From contig NZ_CAWNSW010000080.1 in the NCBI RefSeq assembly GCF_963877135.1, positions 175,185 to 239,184 on the forward strand: a stretch of 64,000 nt of DNA. Reading direction: 5' to 3'. This document shows, piece by piece, positions 39,114 to 47,000 of this stretch. The DNA is from Stenomitos frigidus_A (GTDB taxonomy: Bacteria > Cyanobacteriota > Cyanobacteriia > Leptolyngbyales > Leptolyngbyaceae). Position 1 is the first letter of the stretch; each line of letters opens with the position of its first letter. Below the pieces are notes generated by a model that was not told where the DNA came from, did not search any database, and saw only the letters and a program-made list of their open reading frames with translations. A program made the position numbers and the translations under genes.

Positions 39114-39326
39114 ATGGCGCATTTTCTAACACTATCTAAGTTTATCTTCAATATCGATTGTGTTCAGCAGGTTCAATTTCTACCAGATCCTCCCACCGTT
39201 TCAATTCTTTGGGCATCCGGCTATGAAGAAACAATCATTACTGGTCAGGATGCTTTAGTTTTTATGGATGCAGTTAATCAATTTTCAGTCGGCGATCTAA
39301 CAACACTTCCCTCCACAGGAGAATAA
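39114..39326 (+). CDS. Small hypothetical protein (70 aa)
   Basis: A 70-residue ORF from ATG 39114: MAHFLTLSKFIFNIDCVQQV, then FLPDPPTVSILWASGYEETI. The reading is free of low complexity and ends with an acidic tail. I do not know the family. It sits about 340 bases upstream of the Cas12k-like gene on the same strand, where canonical V-K systems have the cvkR repressor divergently oriented. It has no helix-turn-helix that I can see, so it is not an obvious replacement. Confidence 0.5.
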   Translation: MAHFLTLSKFIFNIDCVQQVQFLPDPPTVSILWASGYEETIITGQDALVFMDAVNQFSVGDLTTLPSTGE

Positions 39327-39662
39327 GGCGAGCCTGAAAAGACTTTGATGCATCAGTCCCCATAGTCAGACCATCAAGTGAGACGATTGCGAAATCAAAT
39401 ACAGCGTCAGCATTCATTTAACACATGAAGGCTTATTTTCCGATGCTTTATACAAGCAAAAGTTTAAGCGCTTGGCTTTTTTTGGCGATTGAATTCGAAG
39501 CTCTTAGTTAAGAGCGGTAAATTTCATTGCCCTCGTAACAAGCTTGGAGCTAGTTGCAGTAGTACTCAATCTACTGAATTAAACCCATGCCTATTTATTT
39601 ACTGCTTGTTCCTGAGTGATTAGACACTGCACTTTACTTAGAGACTTAGAGACGGTTCAGAT
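39327..39662. promoter_or_regulatory. Upstream region of the Cas12k-like gene
   Basis: About 335 bases. The promoter of the effector gene should be here. No MerR-type operator like that at 53304 was found. AT-rich stretches around 39471-39500 and 39590-39640 are candidates only. Confidence 0.3.
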
Positions 39663-42140
39663 ATGCAGATGCGGACTATTAAAACTGACTCCATAGTCAG
39701 AATCACCCAGCGTCGTAAAAGGAAGGGAGTCACAGAGGACCTGCCCTCGTTTGATGAAGCAGCCTGGTGCCGTTTATGTGAATTTAGCTATAAACATACG
39801 CTGCTGGTCGATACGATCGTTAGCCAGATCAAACAGCATCATAAGCTCATCAATTGGATACGTAGCAGTCAAGAGCTTCAAAGACAGGATGACACCACTC
39901 AGGAAACAGAAGCGAAGCAGGGGCAAAATGGGTTGCCAGAGGGGTTAGTCAAAGCATTGTGTGATGCTCTAGCAAGCACGCCTCAGTTTAGTAAGATGTC
40001 TGGACGCTTCTATACCTCAGCTATCGATCGCGTTGAAGAACTCTTCAAAGGCTGGTTTGCTGCTCACCAAAAATTGATCCATAAAATAAGGGGAAAACGA
40101 CGCTGGTTGGCAGTTGTTGAAAGTGATGCTGCTTTAGCTGAGACCAGTAATTTTAGCCAGCAGGAAATCGAGATAAGAGCTGCGCAAATCCTAGCCGAAC
40201 TAGAAGCTCACAATGGAACGAATGCTGGCAGCAATGATCATGTAGATTTCAACACCCTATTCCAGAAATTTGACGAGACAGAAGAGACTCTAGCTCGCCG
40301 TGCCATTATTCATCTGCTCAAAAATGGAGGTAAGACCCACGCGGAAGTAAAGAAGCCTAGAAAGAGAAAGAGAAAGGGCAAAAGCATCTCTACACAGCCT
40401 CTAACGCTTACTGAGCGTTTGGAAGCGCAGCGAGTTGGAATAGAACGTTTGGAAAAGCAGCTTCTAGGACAGCTTCCGAGAGCCAGAAATCTCTTTCCTG
40501 AACAGGCATTTGAGCACCATCTGGAAGCGGTAATTGCCATGCCGAACTCAGATGCAACCGAGCTTGAGCGGTATTACTTTTTGTATTTCTCACTGTTGCT
40601 TTATCTTGCCGATGCCAACGAGTATCTTCAACTTGAGCGGCACTTACTGACAACACTGGTACTTCAATGGAGCAAATTAGGTGATCTCCATTACTATCGA
40701 GTTTTGATTTATGCTTTTATGCTGCACGCTGCCTCTGCACAGCAATATCTTCAACTTGGGTCTTATTTACTGCAAACCATCAAACTTGAGGCAGAAAGAG
40801 TTGAAGCTGCTTTCTTTGCTTGGCATGAGTCAATCACACCAAAGTTACACGACTTCTTGAGAGAGCCCAAAGCTCTACCCTACCCCATTAGTTTTGGCTA
40901 CGATGATGTCCGATCGTGGCAAATGAATCAAAAAGGGAAAATTTTCTTCAAGTTAAATGGTTGGGGTGACTTGCTCTTTGAGGTACGTTGCCACCATCGT
41001 CAGTTGCCGCTGATCAAAACCTTTCTGAAGGACTGGCAAACTAAAAACGCCTCTGAAAGGAAAGCTCAATCTTCAAAGAAGGATCCATTTACAGGGAGCT
41101 TGATGCTGCTCCGTTCCATTGAACTGATCTGGAAGCCTAAAGAAGCCAGCGATCAAAAAGATGCCCAGTTGTGCTCCCACTGCGAGGTGTTTCAGCAGTC
41201 CAGCGAACAAGGGTTCTGGAATGAATGCAAGCTCACGATTCATTGGACTTTTAATGCCGAGGCTCTGACACGTCAGGGTTCAGAAAAGATGCGTCAGCGC
41301 AAGCTGGAGCTACAGTTGCAGCAGTTGCAGGCGAAACAGGCAAAGCTGGAACAGCAGCAAGACCGGCTGGACAAGTTGGAGCAAGCAGCACCAGAAGCTG
41401 CCAAGAGCCAAGAGCAACTCAAACGCATTAGGAATCTGAAAAAGCAGATTCAGCAGCTTCAGGAAGATCTTGCCAAACTACGCCCAAAACTAGCTTGTCT
41501 CCAAGCTGCCCAACCGTTTGGGCGTCCCGATCGCCCCCTTTACGAAGGTGTCCCCAACATCTTTGTTGGTGTGCTCCTTGATCTCGACACACATCTTGCC
41601 GTGACCGTCGTGGATGCGATGCGCCGTAAGCGTTTAGCCCTCCGCAGCGCTCCTAAGATTTCATCAGAAGGTTACAGGCTCCTCCAAAAATATTTTCGGC
41701 AACGACAGGAACACTCAAAACAACGCCAAGAAGATCAGCAAGCACAGCGGTATAGCCATCAGACTGAATCTGGCTTAGGTCAACAGGTAGACCGTTTGTT
41801 TGCCAAAGGGTTAGTTGAATTAGCACAGGCGTACAAAGCTAGCACGATCGTCATCCCGATCAAGGGTGGATGGCGGGAGCGATTATATAGCCAGCTAGTT
41901 GCCAGAGCCAAACTTAAGTGCAATGGCAACAAACAAGCGATGGCTCGATACACCAAAGCACATGGCGAACGGCTGCATCAGTGGGATTACAACCGTTTAA
42001 GCCAAGCAATCACGGATTGTGCCGCCACGCATGGTATAGAAGTTGTTTTACAAAAAACTGTGTTTGAAACAGATGTGTTTCAACAGGCAGCAAACCTTGC
42101 AATCGCAGCTTACGATTCGTTAAATTCTGCTCAAACGTGA
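39663..42140 (+). CDS. Divergent, enlarged Cas12k-like effector of CAST-1 (825 aa)
   Basis: An 825-residue protein related to the Cas12k encoded at 51369-53267. Shared segments include RFYTSAIDRVEELFKGWFAA (Cas12k: RLYTSAVHMADYIYKSWL), KRRWLAVVESDAALAE (Cas12k: KLRWLEMLKSDEALAQ), NQKGKIFFKLNGWGDLLFEV (Cas12k: NAKGRLCVHFNGFSDHAFAI) and GLGQQVDRLFAKGLVELAQA (Cas12k: ELGQYVDRLLAKAIVAIA). Cas12k has about 630 residues. The extra length includes a helical insert near 280-380 and a Gln/Leu coiled coil at about 543-612, just before the RuvC-like part. The RuvC acidic residues look lost (FVGVLLDLD, TIVIPIKGG and QQAANLA replace the usual D, E, D), as in nuclease-dead Cas12k. Downstream come a tracrRNA-like region, repeats and a transposon end. 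It is the predicted RNA-guided targeting protein of CAST-1. Confidence 0.85.
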   Translation: MQMRTIKTDSIVRITQRRKRKGVTEDLPSFDEAAWCRLCEFSYKHTLLVDTIVSQIKQHHKLINWIRSSQELQRQDDTTQETEAKQGQNGLPEGLVKALCDALASTPQFSKMSGRFYTSAIDRVEELFKGWFAAHQKLIHKIRGKRRWLAVVESDAALAETSNFSQQEIEIRAAQILAELEAHNGTNAGSNDHVDFNTLFQKFDETEETLARRAIIHLLKNGGKTHAEVKKPRKRKRKGKSISTQPLTLTERLEAQRVGIERLEKQLLGQLPRARNLFPEQAFEHHLEAVIAMPNSDATELERYYFLYFSLLLYLADANEYLQLERHLLTTLVLQWSKLGDLHYYRVLIYAFMLHAASAQQYLQLGSYLLQTIKLEAERVEAAFFAWHESITPKLHDFLREPKALPYPISFGYDDVRSWQMNQKGKIFFKLNGWGDLLFEVRCHHRQLPLIKTFLKDWQTKNASERKAQSSKKDPFTGSLMLLRSIELIWKPKEASDQKDAQLCSHCEVFQQSSEQGFWNECKLTIHWTFNAEALTRQGSEKMRQRKLELQLQQLQAKQAKLEQQQDRLDKLEQAAPEAAKSQEQLKRIRNLKKQIQQLQEDLAKLRPKLACLQAAQPFGRPDRPLYEGVPNIFVGVLLDLDTHLAVTVVDAMRRKRLALRSAPKISSEGYRLLQKYFRQRQEHSKQRQEDQQAQRYSHQTESGLGQQVDRLFAKGLVELAQAYKASTIVIPIKGGWRERLYSQLVARAKLKCNGNKQAMARYTKAHGERLHQWDYNRLSQAITDCAATHGIEVVLQKTVFETDVFQQAANLAIAAYDSLNSAQT

Positions 42141-42289
42141 ATGCAATTTCTGCCTAAAGCAGTATTATTTGAGCCATGCGTCGAAGGTACATGCTCTACA
42201 GACTCAGGTCTTTTAGTGTCTCTGTGCTGGGGATTAGTCTTAGTGAACGGAGAGTCACTTTGGATCGGTCACAAGCTTTTCCTTAAGTG

Positions 42290-42720
42290 ATTCTAACCGA
42301 CGAACTAAGTGATCGAGAGGGTTATGTTTTACCATCGCAAGGTGGATACTGTCAGACCCTCGGTAGCTGCTTGCTCCTGGTGAGGTGCCCTGACACCTTA
42401 CCCTACTACAGCAATGTGTGTGGCTGTCTGGTTATGAGCGAAGTTAGGGCATAGGTTCCTTACCTGATTCAATCATAAATTACGCGACCAGATAAGTGAG
42501 TATGATCCGCAAGGATCTATATGTCTTTAGCAAAGAGGCTTTTCTGCTTTGTTACTGGCGTAGGGCATGGTTCCCAGGACTTCTAGGGAATTAATCGTCT
42601 CAGATCCAAACCATAAGGCAAACCCTGCTTGGAGGTTTCGGTATTTTGGGACAACTTAAATTTTGGAAGTCCTTAAAGTGGCTACTGAATCTTCCCAATT
42701 TTTTTGGCAAACCGAAGCGG
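42290..42720 (+). ncRNA. Candidate tracrRNA of CAST-1
   Basis: Two blocks match the tracrRNA region of CAST-2 in this window. 42351-42367 (GTCAGACCCTCGGTAGC) resembles CAST-2 TCTGACCCTGGTAGC (minus, 51225-51239). 42678-42691 (GTGGCTACTGAATC) resembles GTAGCTACCGAATC (minus, 50826-50839), with 12 of 14 identical. GAGGGTTA at 42317 is a further match to the conserved 5' part. The blocks are about 310 bases apart, much farther than in the ShCAST tracrRNA as I recall it. Ends are approximate. Confidence 0.65.
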
Positions 42721-42882
42721 GAGCAATATTCCTGGCACGTTTGCCAAATTCCTGTATTCCTGGCTAGATAAAGGTTTTACGATCACTGCTGCTTGCTAAA
42801 GCCTTTCACTGAAGGGCAAAAGTGAGGCAGAAGCAGGGGTTTGGCTTGAAACCGTTGCCAGCTAGGAATCTTGATGCCAAGG

Positions 42883-42992
42883 GTCGCAATGACTGTTTTG
42901 GCTTGGGGTGGAATGAAAGCTTAAAGCGCCGAGGTTCCTGAAAGGCAGTACCATTGTCGCAATGACTATTTTGGCTTGGGGCGGAATAAAAG
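42883..42992 (+). CRISPR. CAST-1 mini-array: two 37-nt repeats, one spacer
   Basis: Repeat 1 is 42883-42919 and repeat 2 is 42956-42992. Both begin GTCGCAATGACT and end GGAATGAAAG or GGAATAAAAG, differing at four positions. The spacer is 42920-42955 (36 nt). The start GTCGCAAT and the end resembling GTTGAAAG match the style of V-K repeats, including the CAST-2 repeat. Transcription is on the plus strand, like the effector. A weak third repeat-like stretch (CTATTTTGGC at 43032) may follow. Confidence 0.85.
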
Positions 42993-43066
42993 AACCATTG
43001 AGAGTACCGAATTCATAGTTGAGCGAAGCCGCTATTTTGGCATATTGGATGTCATAGGTAGCATCC

Positions 43067-43121
43067 GTTCTATTACAATTCTGTCTATTGGGAAGGATGA
43101 AAGAGGCAAGGGTCTGCAAAA
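43067..43121 (+). ncRNA. Delocalised homing crRNA of CAST-1, targeting tRNA-Cys
   Basis: A degenerate repeat whose 3' end GGATGAAAG (43095-43103) matches the array repeats is followed by an 18-nt spacer AGGCAAGGGTCTGCAAAA (43104-43121). The spacer is identical to the tRNA-Cys gene (minus strand, 43494-43511). The 3 bases 5' of the target are GTA (a GTN PAM). Short-spacer, atypical-repeat crRNAs of this kind direct V-K homing to tRNA genes. Confidence 0.88.
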
Positions 43122-43152
43122 CCCTGTGTACGGTAAAGTTAACAGCACATTA

Positions 43153-43210
43153 CATCTAAAAAACTAACGCACCTAAACCTGATGGTTTAGGTGCGTTAGT
43201 TTTTTAGATG
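43153..43210. terminator. 26-bp perfect inverted repeat with a 6-nt loop
   Basis: Arms 43153-43178 and 43185-43210 are perfectly complementary and separated by CTGATG. Both arms carry an A/T run (CTAAAAAAC / GTTTTTTAG), so the hairpin would act as a rho-independent terminator in either direction. It sits just after the homing crRNA, so it probably ends the crRNA transcript. Confidence 0.75.
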
Positions 43211-43312
43211 CGGTCAATGGAGTTTGACTAACTTAACAGTTTCAGTTTCCTGTCAACTTTGCCTTTACTAGCTTGCTGTACCGCTCAAGCCCTCTCAAAC
43301 TGTCAGCGGCTA

Positions 43313-43445
43313 GCGACATTAGTGTGCGAAAAGTGCTCGAAAACGACAAAAACGACATTAAAGTACGAATATCGTCGCAAGACGCTAAAATTCAGCAAAA
43401 ACGACACTAACGCGCGAATCGCGACATTTAGCGTGCGACCGTACA
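43313..43445. repeat. Right end of CAST-1: four TnsB-type repeats
   Basis: Four related repeats occur at 43313-43330 (GCGACATTAGTGTGCGAA), 43352-43370, 43401-43419 and 43421-43439 (GCGACATTTAGCGTGCGAC). The terminus then reads CCGTACA, ending at 43445. The CAST-2 end, read the same way, closes CTGTACA. The target-side 5 bases are ACAAC (43446-43450), the expected duplication partner. The end is 66 bp from the PAM of the tRNA-Cys target. Confidence 0.8.
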
Positions 43446-43460
43446 ACAACTCACCCTTGA

Positions 43461-43531
43461 AGGCGGCACCCAGATTCGAACTGGGGATGAGGATTTTGCA
43501 GACCCTTGCCTTACCACTTGGCCATGCCGCC
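43461..43531 (-). tRNA. tRNA-Cys (anticodon GCA)
   Basis: On the minus strand the sequence starts GGCGGCATGGCCAAGTGGTA and ends TGCCGCC, and the acceptor arms pair over 7 bases. The anticodon loop is GTCTGCAAA with GCA. The T-arm has GTTCGAATC. CCA is not encoded. The discriminator base is T at 43461. It is the insertion target of CAST-1. Confidence 0.93.
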
Positions 43532-44084
43532 GGAATTATAATTTATCTGCCGAAACTTGACTATACCAAATTTCATTCGCTACTGATCTACTGAATGTGT
43601 CTATGTTGATCCATAAGCAAAGGGTTATAGATATGGCTGTTTGGCAACAGAAACATTGGAGAGGTTGGAACAACAGTGACGCTCTACTGGCAATGCGCCA
43701 ATCTTGATGAACCTGCACTATAGCTATAGCCATACTCACGCCCCCACTCCCCCTTTGATCCCAATGTCCTAAGCTTTTTGACAACAGCTATATCTGTTTT
43801 TTGTGGCGGCTCTGACCGGCTGAACAGGAGTATGTTGCTCAAAATCCCAAGGCTCTGATTGCGGTGCTCGATCGCCGTATCACAGTAAATTAAGTACTTT
43901 TGCGCATGTTTTCGCGCTTCTGTCGCGCTGGATGAAGCAAAACCGGGCTTCAGGATAGTCGATTTGTCCCCTGACACAAGCTGGTGAACAACGATTGAAC
44001 AATCAAGCTACGTTCACGCGCTGATTTAGCCGCAACAGGGTACTGCTGTGACAGACAAGAAGCCGTAAAGTCTTCAGCTTTTTC
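43532..44084. other. Gap between tRNA-Cys and the CHAT gene
   Basis: About 550 bases. Minus-strand ORFs (for example 43684-43977) do not resemble known proteins. It probably holds the tRNA promoter (upstream of 43531 on the minus strand) and the 3' end of the CHAT gene's transcript. Confidence 0.4.
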
Positions 44085-47000
44085 CTACCACGGGTTGCCA
44101 ATCATGGTAAAGGCCGCCCAGTAGTAGGGATGGGTGAGTTGCCGATCGCGTACCGCAAGGCTGGCGGGGGGTAAAGGAATCCCTTCGCCTGCTTCGATAC
44201 CTTGCAGGCGACCATTTTCGAGAAAGACCCGTCCTTTTGCCATATCGAGTTGTGCCTTGCGGAGTGCTTCAGCTTTGATGCGAGCCGTCCGCAGGTCTTT
44301 GTAGAAGCCGGTCATGAGGGCAGTGGTGGCGGCATCACTGACGTACCAGAGGCTAGCAACGGCGGTTTTAACGCCCGTTTGGACAGCCAGCCCCCCAAAC
44401 CCTAGCTCGGCTTCGCGATCGCCCAAAGCCGTGGCACAGGCGCTAAGCACCAGGAGTTCGATCTGCGGCTCGTTCCAGCCCAGTTGACGCACCTGATCAA
44501 GCCGAAGTTTGTCGTTCCAAAGCTGGATGTAGGAATTACTGTTCGCGCCCGGATAAAAGTCGGCGTGAGTTGCCATATGAATGATGCCAAAGGGCTGCTC
44601 TTTCCGAAAGGCTTTGAGGTTTTCGAGGGTGACGTTGTTGTTGAAGGCGAGCCGTCCTGACCACAGTTGATTGACCAGTATGGAGACTTCGACGGGTACG
44701 GCTGGTAGGGGTGGCTGATCCTGCGTACTTTCTGAGATGCCTAGCCCCAATACCTTTACGTCTCGAATGTTGCGGTAGCGGGTATCGGTGAGGCTCAGGC
44801 TGGGCATAACGCCAAGGCTGTATTTCTCAATCAAAAAGCCTTGACCATCGTTAAGAGCAGCCACGGGCAGCGATCGCAATCCGGTATCCATCAAAAACAC
44901 CAGATTATCGATGCCTCTGGTTTGCAGGTCAGGGGCGATCGGTGCAATCAGCCACTGGTAAAGTTGGCGGCTCATACCCATGTAGGTGACAGCACGAGTT
45001 TTGCGCGGGTCGGAGATTTCGTTGCGAAATTGTTGTGCCAGGGCAATGACTTTGCTACGCGTTGCTTCGGGAAGGCGCTTGCGAATAGCATCACCCTTTG
45101 CGGTGATCACCACCAGTTCAAGCTGATCGGTGGCATCTGACTTCGCAACGTCGTCCGTTTGCAGTTGCTTTGCCTGGTCTGGCTGCTGAGTCACGCCTAG
45201 CGAGGCGGGCACAAAGCTGATGTAAATGAAGGCAGGCTTGGCTCCCGTATCTTTTTCAATGCGCTGGGCGATGTCGCGTGGTTCTTCACGAGATTTGGGA
45301 CGAGTATCTTCCAGGCCAAGGTAAGACTCGAACGTGCGGGTGAAGCGGTCTTCTGGGGTGTCTGGTGCCAGTTTGAAGGTTTGCAGTGGAGTGACGTTCG
45401 GTTTAAGATCCGTTTTGGAGCAGCTTGTCAGCGCACAGAGGTCTGGGATGTTGACCTTGACCGCCACCTGCACCTGCACCTGCACTGGGTTTGAGGTCGA
45501 AACCCCATCGCTGGCTCTCAGCGTAAAGGCGTTCAGCAGCCCCGTGGCATCGGTCGGTGGCGTATAGACCAGAACATCACCAGGGGCAAGCGTGACACTG
45601 CCAGGAACGACCGGATTGCCGTTGAGGGTGAGCGTTGCACCAGGGGCGATCGACGCAATGGTCAGCGTCGTCACGTCCTGGTTCACATCGGTGATTGTCG
45701 GGGCGATCGCGGCATAGCTGATCACAAACGGAGTATTTTTGATGGCTCCTGAGAGGGATGTGGTGGCGCTCAGGGTCGGTGGCGTGTTCACCGCAGTCAG
45801 GGCAATGCCAGTCGCGGGTACCACCGTGATTGTGTTTGCCTGCACCGGAAAACTACCGGAGGCGATGACGTTGCCGCCGCCCCGGTTGATTGCGCCTGCT
45901 GTACCGTTTGTGCTGGCAGACCCAACCACAAAGGGGAGGTTATTCGGCCCCCCATCGTGTTGAATCGCTACCGTCCCGCCCGTATTTGTTCCTTGCGTGT
46001 CGATTGTGGTGCCTGCTTGTGTGCCTTGTACCAACCCTGTTGCTGTGACTGTCACGTCGCCCCCTGCGCCTGTCGCATTCAGCAGGGTTTCGATGCCGCG
46101 CGTATCGATTCTCGTAAAGGTAATGTTGCTGCCAGGGGCAGAACCAGCGGTAAGCGTAACGGCTCCTCCCTGGTAGGTTGGGGTGCCGATCGCAAACGTG
46201 GCATTTGAAATGGCTGAGGCATTGATGGTGCCAGTCAAAATGCTACTTCCGGCTTGCAGTGTCACAGCCCCCCCCTGAGCGCCGTAGCCGTTGCCCCCTG
46301 TATAAAACGAGTTGATATCGTTTGTGGTGATGGAGCCACCAGCAGTCAGGCTAATGTCTCCTCCGCTTAAAGACGCAAACGAGGTGCCTGTAGAGGACGC
46401 GTTGATCGTGCCCGTTGTGATATTGCCAGGTGCGGCCAAAATCACCGATCCCCCATTGTCGAACCCTGCGCCGCTAGTGGTGAGGTTTCCAACCGTAATG
46501 CTGGCGGGTGAAGCTGTCGTTCCGGGAGAGCTAAACGTGGTGCCTCCCTGGGTTTGAGGTATGTTGGCGGCTGCAACAGAGATCCCTGCCCGCAAAATGA
46601 GTGCCCGTTCAGTCGTCAAAACAGTGAAATCAGGATCGGTAGCAGGAATATTAATAGGAGTATCAGGACCAGTGATCGTGATGTTGCCCCCGGTAATACT
46701 GCCTCCAGCTTCTACCTTGAGTGCGGCACCTGTGTAATTACCAAAGGTGACATCTCCACTTGAGGTCACGATCGGGTCATAGAGACTAATGAGGTTCCCC
46801 GGTTGTCCTGATCGGGTGAGGATGGAGAAATTCCCCTTGCTGCCAAAGTGGGAATCGCCAGAAATCACACCATCACTGATCAGGCTCAGATCACCACCGC
46901 TCTGGAATGGTGCCGTTTGCAGGTGGTTGAGCGCCAGAATATCGATGCCCCGATCGCCCTGAATCGTCAGCATCCCACCCGCTTTTGCTGTAAATGGATT

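Larger units (their letters stand above)
39663..43445 (+). mobile_element. CAST-1: targeting module and right end of a type V-K-like transposon
   Basis: Effector, tracrRNA-like region, two-repeat CRISPR, homing crRNA, hairpin and terminal repeats occur in the order known for V-K transposons (cas12k - tracrRNA - CRISPR - right end - tRNA). The left end and tnsB/tnsC/tniQ are not in the window and should be to the left. So the element may span most of positions 1-43445, including the defence genes, but this is not shown. Confidence 0.8.

Noticed and set aside
43022..43058. A third full CRISPR repeat in CAST-1
   Set aside because: Only CTATTTTGGC matches well; the rest is too different to call a repeat.
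43684..43977. A 97-residue minus-strand ORF between tRNA-Cys and the CHAT gene
   Set aside because: No family match, no clear start signal, and its reading looks accidental.
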